From Planctomycetia bacterium (GTDB taxonomy: Bacteria > Planctomycetota > Planctomycetia > Gemmatales > Gemmataceae): a stretch of 64,000 nucleotides of DNA. Positions 27,628 through 37,607 of this stretch are shown here, piece by piece. The DNA is taken from the NCBI GenBank assembly GCA_005799265.1, contig SYHD01000081.1, positions 1-64,000 of the forward strand, written 5' to 3'. The notes beneath the pieces are model-generated. The model saw nothing but the letters and a program-made list of their open reading frames with translations, was not told the DNA's origin and did not search any database. A program made the translations under genes and the position numbers. Within the stretch, counting starts at the first letter, position 1, and each line of letters opens with the position of its first letter.

Positions 27628-27697
27628 CGTTCGCGTGGCAGCGCCAGGCCGATGGTGCTTCATCGTCAGCGCTCAATCGCAAGCGGCAAATTCTTTG

Positions 27698-28657
27698 ATG
27701 AACCCGTTCAATCCCCTGCCCTTGCTCGGCAATCCACACGTGCAGACGATCCTCGGCAATCTGCTAACCGGCGTCCCGCATCCGTCGCGCTCCAAACGGA
27801 GCGCCGTGGCGTTGCCCGACGGCGACCGCATCGCCCTGCACGAGACTCCGCCGCGCCGAGCGACGAGGAACAACCATGCGCCAATCGCTCTCCTGGTGCA
27901 CGGCCTGGGCGGGTCACATCGCTCGGCGTACATGCTACGGACGACGCAACGGCTGAGTGGCCTGGGCTGGCGCGTCGTCCGCATGGACCTGCGCGGCGCA
28001 GGCGTGGGCATCCGCCTGGCAAGACGTTTTTACAACGCGGCCTGTACCGCCGACCTGCACGCCGTCATCGAATATCTGCTCAACGCATTTCCCGATGCGC
28101 AGTTGTCGGTGGTCGCCTTTTCGCTGGGAGGCAACATCGCCCTGAAATACGCGGGCGAATACGCGGATCGACTCCCCCTGCGTCTGCGCGGCGTCGCCGT
28201 CCTCGCGCCGCCGATCGATCTGGTGCGCTGTTCGGAGTTGATCGCGCGCTATCCGTTTTATGATGCGTTTTTCGTTCGCCATTTGACACATCAGGTGGCG
28301 GAGCATCAGCGCTACTTTCCCGATGTGCCGAAGGTCGTCTTCCCACGTCGCATGCTCCTGCGCGATTTCGACGAAGTGTACACGGCGCCGCGCTGGGGCT
28401 TCGCCAGCGCGCTCGACTACTATCGCCGGGCGTCGTCGTTGCCATGGGTCGAGTCAATTCGTGTGCCGACATTTATCCTGGCGGCCCGGGACGATCCGTT
28501 CGTGGCGGTCGCGCCTTTCGAGGAGTTGCGGCCGCCCGAGTGCGTCCGCTTGCAAATCGTGGAGCAAGGTGGACACATGGGTTTTCTGGGCCCGGACGGC
28601 ATGGGCGGCATCCGCTGGGCCGAGACGCAGGTGATCGACTGGCTTGGTCAACATTGA
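27698..28657 (+). CDS. YheT-family alpha/beta-fold hydrolase
   Basis: LLGNPHVQTILGNLL, LVHGLGGSHRSAYM, VVAFSLGGNIALKY. Confidence 0.92.
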   Translation: MNPFNPLPLLGNPHVQTILGNLLTGVPHPSRSKRSAVALPDGDRIALHETPPRRATRNNHAPIALLVHGLGGSHRSAYMLRTTQRLSGLGWRVVRMDLRGAGVGIRLARRFYNAACTADLHAVIEYLLNAFPDAQLSVVAFSLGGNIALKYAGEYADRLPLRLRGVAVLAPPIDLVRCSELIARYPFYDAFFVRHLTHQVAEHQRYFPDVPKVVFPRRMLLRDFDEVYTAPRWGFASALDYYRRASSLPWVESIRVPTFILAARDDPFVAVAPFEELRPPECVRLQIVEQGGHMGFLGPDGMGGIRWAETQVIDWLGQH

Positions 28658-28787
28658 GCGCGTACACATTCGCTTGCGGTCTTGCGCACTGGGCAGCGCC
28701 AAGAAACTAAAAAGATTCTGTTGCTGATGCCTCGATCTGCTGGAATAATAGGTGTTCTGTCGCCCCCCGTTTTCTAGGTAGCCTTGC

Positions 28788-29996
28788 ATGAAATCTGCGA
28801 AAAAATCGACCGCCATATCCACGAAACCTCTCCCGCCGGCGACAGTCCCGCTTTCGCCGCGGCAAGTCGCCCTGCGCAAGTTGTACCGCGTACTGACCAT
28901 CAGTGGCATCATCGTCGGTACGCTTGCCGTTATCTGGGGCGTCACGTTTGGTAGTGATTGGCTGCTTCATCCCCAACGGAACCGATGGTCGCTCCCCAAG
29001 GACTTCGAATTCCGTGAGCCGGTGCTCAATCCCACCACTCCGCCCGGAGCGGCGCCGGAAGGCATGGTGTGGGTCCGCGGCGGTGAATTCTACATGGGCG
29101 TCGATTGGCAGACGTTCCCTGGCAAAGGCATGAACGATATTGATGACGCGGCACGCATTCATCTCGTATATGTGGATGGGTTCTGGATGGACAAGCACGA
29201 AGTGACCAACACCCAGTTTGCGAAGTTCGTCGAGCAAACAGGCTTCGTGACCGAGGCGGAACGGACGCCGAAGCCATCGCAATTTCGCGACGCGGCGCCC
29301 GAACGCTTGAAGCCGTTCTCGATCTTGTTTCGCAAACCCGGGCCATTCGAACAGATCGATCTGCGCGATCCCTATAGCTGGTGGCAGGAAGAATACGGCG
29401 CGAGCTGGAAGCACCCCGAAGGACCGGGCAGTTCAATCAAGGGACGCGAGAACCATCCGGTCGTGCATGTCTGTTTCACGGACGCCGTCGCGTATTGCCG
29501 TTGGGCCGGCAAACGGCTGCCGACCGAGGCGGAGTGGGAATTCGCCGCGCGCGGCGGGCTCAATCGCAAAATCTATCCTTGGGGCGATGAGCTCAAGGAC
29601 AACGGCAAGTGGATGTGCAATGCCTGGCAAGGGAAGTTCCCCAGCGAAAACACCAGGGAGGACGGCTTCGAAGGCATCGCTCCGGTCGGCGTGTTTCAGC
29701 CCAACGGATACGGGCTTTACGACATGGCCGGCAACGTCTGGGAATGGTGCGCCGACTGGTATCACGACGAATACTACGAGGAAATCGCCGAAGCCAACCC
29801 GCTCAAGGCCGTCCGCAATCCCCAAGGCCCCGAATTTAGTTTCGATCCAAACGAGCGAGAACTTCACAAACGCGTCCAGCGCGGCGGATCGTTTCTCTGC
29901 GCCGAGAACTACTGCACGCGCTACGTCGCCGGCACGCGCGGCAAAGGCGAAGTCACCAGCGCCGCGAACCACATCGGTTTCCGTTGCGTAAAATAA
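28788..29996 (+). CDS. Formylglycine-generating enzyme (SUMF1) family protein, N-terminal TM anchor
   Basis: GMVWVRGGEFYMGVD, RLPTEAEWEFAARGG, YDMAGNVWEWCADWY, RGGSFLCAENYCTRYVAGTRG (two FGE-type cysteines). Confidence 0.93.
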   Translation: MKSAKKSTAISTKPLPPATVPLSPRQVALRKLYRVLTISGIIVGTLAVIWGVTFGSDWLLHPQRNRWSLPKDFEFREPVLNPTTPPGAAPEGMVWVRGGEFYMGVDWQTFPGKGMNDIDDAARIHLVYVDGFWMDKHEVTNTQFAKFVEQTGFVTEAERTPKPSQFRDAAPERLKPFSILFRKPGPFEQIDLRDPYSWWQEEYGASWKHPEGPGSSIKGRENHPVVHVCFTDAVAYCRWAGKRLPTEAEWEFAARGGLNRKIYPWGDELKDNGKWMCNAWQGKFPSENTREDGFEGIAPVGVFQPNGYGLYDMAGNVWEWCADWYHDEYYEEIAEANPLKAVRNPQGPEFSFDPNERELHKRVQRGGSFLCAENYCTRYVAGTRGKGEVTSAANHIGFRCVK

Positions 29997-30068
29997 CCCC
30001 AATTGATTTCGTTTAGCGCTCGCATGGCGCTATTCGAGGGCCAAGCTGCAAGCGGCGGGGAGTTCACC

Positions 30069-31439
30069 ATGACCAGCGTTCGCGACTTCGGCGCCCGCGG
30101 CGACGGTAAGACCGATGACGCCCAGGCCATCCAGCACGCCATCCAAAAAGGCGACGGCAACCTTCACTTTCCGCGCGGCGACTACCTCATCTCGCGCTCG
30201 ATCCAGATCCCGCTGCAAATGCACGGCCGGCTTTCGATCGACGGCGCCATCGGGACGGCGCGCATCCTGATGAACGGCGCCGGGCCGGCGCTCAACCTCA
30301 TCGGCTCGCATCGCCGCACCGCCGAGCCGACGCACTTCATGGACGAGCAATGGCGTCGCGAACGCATGCCGATCGTGCAGGGCCTCGAAATCGTCGGCCA
30401 GCACGCCCAGGCCGACGGCATCCGCGTTGAAGGCGTCATGCAGCCGACGCTGCACCAACTGCTCATTCGCAAGTGCCGGCACGGCATCCACCTCAACAAC
30501 CGCGACCGCAATGTGCTGATCTCCGATTGCCATATCTACGACAATTCCGGTATCGGTGTTTTTCTCGATGCGGTCAATTTGCACCAGATCAACATCCACG
30601 GCAATCACATCAGCTACTGCAAGCAAGGCGGCTTGAAGATCGTGGCTTCCGAGATTCGCAACATCCAGATCTGCTCAAACGACATTGAGTACAACTACGA
30701 CGCCAAGCTCGAAGGCTGCGCCGACGTCTGCTTCGATTGCCGTGACGGCACGGTACGCGAAGGCACGCTCGTCGGCAATACCGTGCAAGCACGCGAAAGC
30801 CCCGGCGGCGCCAATGTGCGTTTCCTTGGCGCCAAGGATCACCCCAACGCCATCGGTCTCTTCACCATCAGCGGCAACCTCATCGGCAGCCAGGCCCGTG
30901 CCCTCGATCTGCACGCCTGCCGGGCCGTGGTCATCACCGGCAACAGCATCTACAGCGGCTATCGCCATGCCATCTGGGCCGAAAACAGCGAGCATCTCGT
31001 CATCGGCGCCAACACCATCGATCATAACCCCGAATACCGCGGCAACTCGACCGACCAGATCGTCATTCGCAATTGCCGCAACGTGTCGATGACCGGCCTG
31101 ATCTTGCAGCACAGCCGCGCCGCCAACGATCCGGTGACGAGCAGCATCGAGATGCGCGGCTGCCAGAACATGAACATCGTCGGCGTGCAAATTTTGGGCG
31201 CGCGTGTACGCGGCATCGCCCTGGAGAACTGCCAGGTGGTGCGCATCGCTGACAGCACGATTCGTGGCACGGTTGACGACAAGACCTATCGCGCCGCGTT
31301 GACGGTGGATGGGCAGTGTTCGCAGGTGATGGTCGTCAATAATTTTCTCGGCCGCGGTTCGGACGGCGCCTTCGAGTTGCCGCGCGAGCGAGGCACGGCG
31401 GCGGGCAACGTCATGCTCGGCGGCCCGACAGGAGCCTAA
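30069..31439 (+). CDS. Right-handed parallel beta-helix repeat protein (pectate lyase-like N-terminus)
   Basis: SVRDFGARGDGKTDDAQAIQHAIQ; repeated ISGN/ITGNSI beta-helix strands; ATG 30069. Confidence 0.88.
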   Translation: MTSVRDFGARGDGKTDDAQAIQHAIQKGDGNLHFPRGDYLISRSIQIPLQMHGRLSIDGAIGTARILMNGAGPALNLIGSHRRTAEPTHFMDEQWRRERMPIVQGLEIVGQHAQADGIRVEGVMQPTLHQLLIRKCRHGIHLNNRDRNVLISDCHIYDNSGIGVFLDAVNLHQINIHGNHISYCKQGGLKIVASEIRNIQICSNDIEYNYDAKLEGCADVCFDCRDGTVREGTLVGNTVQARESPGGANVRFLGAKDHPNAIGLFTISGNLIGSQARALDLHACRAVVITGNSIYSGYRHAIWAENSEHLVIGANTIDHNPEYRGNSTDQIVIRNCRNVSMTGLILQHSRAANDPVTSSIEMRGCQNMNIVGVQILGARVRGIALENCQVVRIADSTIRGTVDDKTYRAALTVDGQCSQVMVVNNFLGRGSDGAFELPRERGTAAGNVMLGGPTGA

Positions 31440-31472
31440 GTCGAGTCAGTTGCATGCAACACAGGAGTGAAA

Positions 31473-32555
31473 ATGGCTCGCCGCTGGGCAATTCTGCAAG
31501 TCTGCGTCTTGGTCGCCCTCGTGCTCTATGGCGTGTACGCGTCCATCTGTTTGGGCGACAATCGATACATGCAGATTGCCGTGCCGGATGATGACTACTT
31601 CCGCGGCATTGTCACGCGTGTGCGCAACGGTGACAACTACTACGACGTGACGGCGGAGTCCCTACCGCAGAGTCGTTCTCTCTTCAACTTTCGCTTCCCG
31701 ACCTATGCCTGGCTCTTCGCTCTGGCGCCAAATGACGAGTGCATCCGCTGGACTTTTTTCGGTCTATCGTTGCTGGTTGCCCTGGCGTCCATTCAGGTAC
31801 TCCTGTCCGAGCATTCCCGGTGGGCGCAGGCGCTGGCATTGACCTGGATCATGGGCGCGACATTCGCCTGGTGCTCTTACGGCGACGCTCACCTGACCAC
31901 CGAACCCTGGGTCGGCTTGCTCCTACTTGCGTCCATCACGGCGTACGCGGCGGATCGCTGGGTGCTGGGCGCCTGCCTCGGCTTGAGCGCATTGGCATTG
32001 CGGGAGTTGGCGTTGCCGTACCTCTTCGTGTCGGCAGTTTTCGCCTGGAAAGAGAAACGCTGGCGTGAAGTTGTGTTCTGGGGCCTGGCGCTGACGGCAT
32101 TCGTTATCGCCTTGCAATGGCACGCCTGGGAAGTCAAAGCGCGCGCCGAGCTCGTCGAATCGACGCGCCTGGAACAGTGGCTGCGCATGCCCGGCTATCC
32201 CTTCGTGCTGGAAACGGCGAGGATGTGCATTTTTTTGTGGTTGCTGCCGGTTTGGGTTTCCGCCCTGGTCATTCCTTTTTCCTGGCTGGGGTTATGGGCG
32301 TGGAAAACACCCGCCGGCCGACGCATGGGCGCGACCGTGTGCTGCTTTAGCGTGGCGTTCTTAGTGGTGCGCGGCGGTGGCTACTGGGGCCTCATGTACT
32401 GCCCAATGCTGGGCTTCGGCCTGGCCAACATCCCCGCCGGCATCCGCGAACTCGTGCACGCCATCATGCCGAGGCCGAACCTAGATGCCGCGAACACCGC
32501 GGCGCCTCCGACAGCGGAGCGTTCCGAGACGGAGGTGCGTGGGGCCTCTGAATGA
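31473..32555 (+). CDS. Multi-pass membrane protein (possibly glycosyltransferase 87-like)
   Basis: 361 aa, many hydrophobic segments; family assignment tentative. Confidence 0.7.
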   Translation: MARRWAILQVCVLVALVLYGVYASICLGDNRYMQIAVPDDDYFRGIVTRVRNGDNYYDVTAESLPQSRSLFNFRFPTYAWLFALAPNDECIRWTFFGLSLLVALASIQVLLSEHSRWAQALALTWIMGATFAWCSYGDAHLTTEPWVGLLLLASITAYAADRWVLGACLGLSALALRELALPYLFVSAVFAWKEKRWREVVFWGLALTAFVIALQWHAWEVKARAELVESTRLEQWLRMPGYPFVLETARMCIFLWLLPVWVSALVIPFSWLGLWAWKTPAGRRMGATVCCFSVAFLVVRGGGYWGLMYCPMLGFGLANIPAGIRELVHAIMPRPNLDAANTAAPPTAERSETEVRGASE

Positions 32556-32572
32556 TTGTCACGTGACCGTCG

Positions 32573-33883
32573 TCAATCGACCTTCCGCAAGAGAAGCTCC
32601 TGAAACAGTCCCCGATAGCGCGTTTGCAAGAATTCCTGCAACGCGCGCCGCTCCTTCTCGTCTTCCGCGCGTGCCTTGTCGAGCGGCCCTCCCATTGGCG
32701 TGCCGGGACGCTTGTAGCCGATGTCGGTAAGCCAGGCCAGGCCGATCTTTTTTTGCCGATCCTCGATTCGTTTGACGAGTTTGTCGGTGTCAGTGAATAG
32801 CCGCAGGTTCTTGAAGCGAGCGATGGAGATTCCCTTGCCGAACTCCACGTGCGTTGCCGTGCCGACGACCTTATCCTCCGCAACGACCTGGTACATTCCC
32901 GCGGGCGCTCCGGTCACGATCAGCGGGAACCGATTGAATTCGTCGTCATATGGCACGACCGTTTGCAACCGTTTGTCCCAGCGTGGATCGGTCGGCATGG
33001 GCATCTTGCCGAAGAATCGCATCCGCAGCGAGTCCTTCATCACTTCAAAGGCGCCTCCTTTGCCCTTGACGGCCTTACCCGCGGCGAACTGGATCTCGAT
33101 GCGATCCACCTCCGCAGGCGCCTTCAATTCGCGCAGGATCTCGAATGCGATCACGGCATGCCCCGTCGGGTTCGGATGGATACCGTCGTCGGAGACCTTG
33201 TACATCGGCTCCGTGATGCGCATCGCCTTCAAGAAGCGATGTACGGCGGCGTGCGCATCAATGACGATGTAGCTCTTCTTACGCCATTCGAGCAAGTAAT
33301 CCGAGTAGCGGCGTAGCACCTCGTCGTAATTTTCGTAAGGCTTCATGTAGCTGTATTTCGGGGCGCCGGCCGGCAACAAGTTGTTCTTGACTGGCAGCGG
33401 GTCGAACGGGGCCGGCGTCATCAGGATCGCCTTGGCGCCGGCCTTCTCGATCTTGGCGACCAGCTTTTCAGTGCCGTCCTTATACTTCGCCAGACGTTCA
33501 TCGCTGAATGGATAGTAGATGCCGTCGTTCATCCCGTAGCAAATGAAGACGACGTCAGGCTTGATTTTCGCGAGGGCACGCTCGACGCGCTCGTGCACGT
33601 CGGGGCGCGGATAGGGATGGTCCGGCTCCGATAGGCCCGACAGCGTTTCGCTCGGCAGGCCCAGATTGAGCAATTCCCACGGTTCGTCCGGAAAGCGCGT
33701 GCGCAGATAGCCTTCGACGTAGGTGATGTACAATCCCGAAAACGTGTTGGAGTCGCCGAGAAAGAGGATCTTGTGCTGCTTCGCCTGCATCAGTTTATGC
33801 AGGTCGGCACGCGCCGGTTGCGCCGGGATCATGGTACAAATGCAGACAACGATGGCTCCGAGCACAAAGCGAAAGCGGTACAT
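32573..33883 (-). CDS. SGNH/GDSL hydrolase family protein (secreted)
   Basis: HKILFLGDSNTFSGLYITYVEGYLR; DVVFICYGMNDGIY; DDGIHPNPTGHAVIA. Confidence 0.92.
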   Translation of the reverse strand: MYRFRFVLGAIVVCICTMIPAQPARADLHKLMQAKQHKILFLGDSNTFSGLYITYVEGYLRTRFPDEPWELLNLGLPSETLSGLSEPDHPYPRPDVHERVERALAKIKPDVVFICYGMNDGIYYPFSDERLAKYKDGTEKLVAKIEKAGAKAILMTPAPFDPLPVKNNLLPAGAPKYSYMKPYENYDEVLRRYSDYLLEWRKKSYIVIDAHAAVHRFLKAMRITEPMYKVSDDGIHPNPTGHAVIAFEILRELKAPAEVDRIEIQFAAGKAVKGKGGAFEVMKDSLRMRFFGKMPMPTDPRWDKRLQTVVPYDDEFNRFPLIVTGAPAGMYQVVAEDKVVGTATHVEFGKGISIARFKNLRLFTDTDKLVKRIEDRQKKIGLAWLTDIGYKRPGTPMGGPLDKARAEDEKERRALQEFLQTRYRGLFQELLLRKVD

Positions 33884-33910
33884 GTTTTTCTCCCTGTTTC
33901 GATGACGATG

Positions 33911-34396
33911 TCAATGCGCTTGCAGATGGGCTTCCAGAAACCACAGGCTCTTATCGAGGTCGCGGACGATCTGCGTGAAGAGGTCCGCCGTCGCCGCGTC
34001 GCCCAGAGAAGTCGCGGCGTCGATGGCGGCGCGCGAGGTGGTTGCGAGCGCGGCGAAACGGTCGGCAAGGGCGGCGACGTGATCCAGACCGCGAAGCGCA
34101 TCGCCGGGGTATTCAGGCAGACGTGAACGCTGCGCCGCCTGCCGGGCCGTCCCCTCGGCAACGCCGCCCAGCGCGGTAACGCGCTCGGCCAAGTCGTCGA
34201 TGGCGTTCCCCAACTCCAATGCGAACTTGTCGAACAACTCGTGCAGGGCGATGAAGGCCGGCCCCTTCACATTCCAGTGGGCCTGCTTGACCTGGCTGTG
34301 CAAATCAAACGTGTCGGCAAGTTGCTGATTGAGCAGGTCAATAGTGATCGCACGTTTCTCCTGCGTGATATCGATGCGGATCGCGAAACTTTTCAT
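33911..34396 (-). CDS. dps: DNA starvation/stationary-phase protection protein
   Basis: LNQQLADTFDLHSQVKQAHWNVKGPAFIALHELFDKFALEL; ferroxidase-type residues. Confidence 0.92.
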   Translation of the reverse strand: MKSFAIRIDITQEKRAITIDLLNQQLADTFDLHSQVKQAHWNVKGPAFIALHELFDKFALELGNAIDDLAERVTALGGVAEGTARQAAQRSRLPEYPGDALRGLDHVAALADRFAALATTSRAAIDAATSLGDAATADLFTQIVRDLDKSLWFLEAHLQAH

Positions 34397-34582
34397 GGGA
34401 TGCTCCTTTTTCACGTCGGTGTTGATTGCCTACACCTGCTTTTCGCGCGTCAATTCCATTGGCGGCGGAAAATTCGGCAAGCTGGAAGAAATCTCGCGCG
34501 TTTATTGCGCAAGCTCTGTTGTGAATCGCGTCTGATTGTTAGACAATATCGTAGGAATTGGGTTCTTCTGAAAGGTGCAAAT

Positions 34583-35266
34583 ATGTTCACTAATCGCGCC
34601 GCAATGTTGTGGATTTGCTCGATTCTGCTGATCGCCTGCGTCATCAATCCGAGTGGCGCACAACCAATCAAGGGTAAGAAGAGTAATCCGAACACGGCGC
34701 AGCCCGCTGAGCAGAAGGCCCTCCCTCAAACGCCGAAGTCGAAGGGGAATGTTGATAGCAATTTGGAGCGGCTTCAGACCAACATGAACTCCAAGGCGAT
34801 TATTGACGCCGCCGTCGCGGATCGGATCCAACCGAATCCGTTCCTGAACACCAATCCGTTCAATAATCCACTGATGCCGCAGAATCCGTTTCAGCAACAA
34901 AATCCTTTTCAGCAACCGAATCCGTTCCAGGCGCAAAATCCATGGCAGCCGCAGATTCCCTACCAGACGAATCCATGGCAGCAGCCGAATCCTTTCCAGT
35001 CGAACCCGTATCAGATGAATCCGTTTCAGAACAACCCTTACGCGATCAACCCTTTCCAGACCAACCCGTACCAGATGAATCCGTTTCAGAACAACCCTTA
35101 CGCGATCAACCCTTTCCAGACCAACCCGTACCAGATGAATCCGTACCAAATGAACCCCTATCAATTGAATCCGTTCCAGATCAATCCCTGGCAGCAGGTT
35201 CAGCCGATGCGTAATTTGCAACCCGGCGTCTTCAACGGTCCGGGGGTCTTCGGGCCTGGCTTCTGA
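34583..35266 (+). CDS. Secreted protein with pentapeptide N-P-[FYW]-Q-x tandem repeats
   Basis: Signal peptide MFTNRAAMLWICSILLIACVINPSGA; long NPFQ/NPYQ array; exact 60-bp tandem duplication 35021-35080/35081-35140. Confidence 0.85.
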   Translation: MFTNRAAMLWICSILLIACVINPSGAQPIKGKKSNPNTAQPAEQKALPQTPKSKGNVDSNLERLQTNMNSKAIIDAAVADRIQPNPFLNTNPFNNPLMPQNPFQQQNPFQQPNPFQAQNPWQPQIPYQTNPWQQPNPFQSNPYQMNPFQNNPYAINPFQTNPYQMNPFQNNPYAINPFQTNPYQMNPYQMNPYQLNPFQINPWQQVQPMRNLQPGVFNGPGVFGPGF

Positions 35267-35347
35267 GCGATCATTCGAGACAGCGAATAAACGCGGGCGA
35301 CCTCTCACGGTTGCTCGCGTTTTTTTGGACTAATTCGCCGCTTGCGG

Positions 35348-37495
35348 CTACTCTTCTTCGTCAACCGCCATCTTCGCCTTGCTGACGATCTGCACTTGCA
35401 CATTGGCCGGCACGATGTCGTAGTGGCTGAATTCCATCGTGTAACTCCCCTGCCCTTGCGTGATGCTGCCGAGTTGGGCGGCGTAGCGCGTCATTTCCGC
35501 GAGCGGCGCGATCGCCTTGATGACCGCGAGATCGCCCGGCAAGCTGTCCTGATCCTCGACGCGGGCGCGCTTGCCGTTTAGATCCTTCAAGATGTCGCCT
35601 GTGTACTTCGTCGGCAGCGTCACCTCCAAATGAACGATCGGCTCTAGCAGCACGGGCCGCGCTTCGCGGAACGCCTTCTTGAAGCACATGCGCGCGGCGG
35701 TTTTGAACGCGGCTTCGGAGCTGTCTACGTCGTGATACTTGCCGAAATGCACCTCGACGGCGACATCCTGCATGCGATAGCCCGCGAGCGCGCCCTGATC
35801 GAGCACTTCCTTGCAGCCTTTCTCGATCGCCGGGATGAACTGGTTCGGGATCGAGCCGCCGACGATGTGGTCGATGAACGCGAAGTTGTAGTGCGGTTCG
35901 TAATGGGCGGAACGCATTTTCTCGAAGCGGGATTTGTTGGCGAACTTTTCCAGCAACTCCTCTTCCGACTTGATGTGGAGGTCCTTGAGCGGATAGACGC
36001 GGAAGTGAACCTTGCCGTATTGCCCACGTCCGCCCGACTGTTTCTTGTGCTGATACTCCGCGTCGGCGGTCGAGGTCAGCGTTTCGCGGTAGGCGATCTT
36101 CGGTTCGTGCGTGATGATTTCCAGGTCGTAGCGCGCTTTGAGGCGTTTTTGCACGATGTCGAGGTGGATCTGGCTGGTGCCGGTGATGACGAGCTCCTTG
36201 GTCTGCGTGTCGCGCGTGACCTTGAAGGTCGGGTCCTCGTCGGCGATCTTGTTCAAGCTGCCGGAGATCTTCTGTTCGTCGCCGCGCGCCTTGGGCTCGA
36301 CGGCAAGGCCGAACATCGGCATCGGAAAGCTCGGCGCGGGGAGCTTGGGGGCGTTGGTGTTCAGCGCGACCGTGTCGCCGATGTGCAGGTCTTCGACCTT
36401 GGCGACGGCGATGATGTCGCCGGGGACCGCTTCGGTCATCGGCTTTGTCGTCTTGCCCTGGGCGAGAAGCAAGCCGCTGGAGCGGCCGCCGCGCCCGGAG
36501 CGCAGGGTGATGATCGGCTGTTCCGGCGTGAGCTTGCCGGACAGGACACGGAAATAGCTGAGTGTGCCGACGAACTTGTCGGAAATGGTCTTGAATACTT
36601 GGCCGACGAATTCGCCCGTCTCGTTTGGCTCGATCTCGATCGTCGTCGCCTTGTCGCCGGCCCCCTTGGTTCCCTTGCGCTTGACGGCGGATTTGGGCGT
36701 CGGTGAAAACTTGATGATTGCCTCGAGCAGTTCCGCGACACCCAGATCCTTGTCGCGCTTCGACGCGGTGCACAGGATCGGAATCACGTTGCCAGCGGCG
36801 AGAGCTTTCGGCAATGCGGCGGTCAACTCGTCGGCCGAAAGGTCGCCTTCGCCGAGGTATTTCTCCATCAAGCCTTCATCGACCTCGACGATGCTGTCGA
36901 TGAGTTGCGCACGCTGGGCGGCCAGATCGACGGCGCAGCCCGCTGACGGCGTCGCCGGCGGATTGAGCACGCTGACGACGCCGGAAAAATTTGGCCCCAC
37001 GTTGAGCGGCGCGTTGAACAGCACGCACGCTTGGCCGAAGGTGTCGCGGATGCCCTTGAGCAAATCGTCGAAGTGGATGTTCTCGGAGTCGAGCTTGTTG
37101 ATGACGATCATGCGCGCCTGGCCGCGTTTGCCCGCCTCGTTGAACATGCGGCGCGTGTTGACCTGGATGCCGGCGGTCGCGGAGATGACGATGATCGCGG
37201 TATCGACGGCGTTGAGGCCGCACAGCGCCTGGCCGACGAAATCGGGCTTGCCGGGCGTGTCGATCAAGTAGACGCGCTTGCCCTGATAGTCGAGGTGCAG
37301 GAGGCTCGAATCGATCGAGTACTTGTGCTTTTTTTCTTCCTCGTCGAAATCGGAGACGCTCGATCCGTCCTCCGGACTGCCGCGGCGTTCGACTACTTTT
37401 GCCTTGAAGAGAAGCGCATCGGCCAGAGAGGTCTTGCCGGTGACTTCGTGCCCAACTAGGGCGACGCTGTGGATGTCGTCAACTCTATGTGACAT
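35348..37495 (-). CDS. Elongation factor G-like translational GTPase (EF-G paralog)
   Basis: GHEVTGKTSL, DTPGKPDF, NKLD; all EF-G domains; QSGGRGQYGKVHFRV. Confidence 0.93.
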   Translation of the reverse strand: MSHRVDDIHSVALVGHEVTGKTSLADALLFKAKVVERRGSPEDGSSVSDFDEEEKKHKYSIDSSLLHLDYQGKRVYLIDTPGKPDFVGQALCGLNAVDTAIIVISATAGIQVNTRRMFNEAGKRGQARMIVINKLDSENIHFDDLLKGIRDTFGQACVLFNAPLNVGPNFSGVVSVLNPPATPSAGCAVDLAAQRAQLIDSIVEVDEGLMEKYLGEGDLSADELTAALPKALAAGNVIPILCTASKRDKDLGVAELLEAIIKFSPTPKSAVKRKGTKGAGDKATTIEIEPNETGEFVGQVFKTISDKFVGTLSYFRVLSGKLTPEQPIITLRSGRGGRSSGLLLAQGKTTKPMTEAVPGDIIAVAKVEDLHIGDTVALNTNAPKLPAPSFPMPMFGLAVEPKARGDEQKISGSLNKIADEDPTFKVTRDTQTKELVITGTSQIHLDIVQKRLKARYDLEIITHEPKIAYRETLTSTADAEYQHKKQSGGRGQYGKVHFRVYPLKDLHIKSEEELLEKFANKSRFEKMRSAHYEPHYNFAFIDHIVGGSIPNQFIPAIEKGCKEVLDQGALAGYRMQDVAVEVHFGKYHDVDSSEAAFKTAARMCFKKAFREARPVLLEPIVHLEVTLPTKYTGDILKDLNGKRARVEDQDSLPGDLAVIKAIAPLAEMTRYAAQLGSITQGQGSYTMEFSHYDIVPANVQVQIVSKAKMAVDEEE

Positions 37496-37517
37496 AGGTG
37501 CTCCGGAAAGGTCGGCG

Positions 37518-37566
37518 CTTACGGCTTAGCGTTCGCAAGGCTCCGTGCGGGGCCTAAGCCGCCAGC
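37518..37566. repeat. Family-A type palindrome (GGCTTAGCGTTCGC...GGCCTAAGCC)
   Basis: Imperfect inverted repeat between fusA-like and the window upstream of it. Confidence 0.65.
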
Positions 37567-37607
37567 GGAAAAGAAGTATTATGCGCGATGTCCGCGCGAG
37601 ATGCATT

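Noticed and set aside
35361-36773. 470-aa ORF inside the EF-G-like gene
   Set aside because: Shifted frame of a high-GC coding region; composition (R, H, Q, G) typical of artefact.
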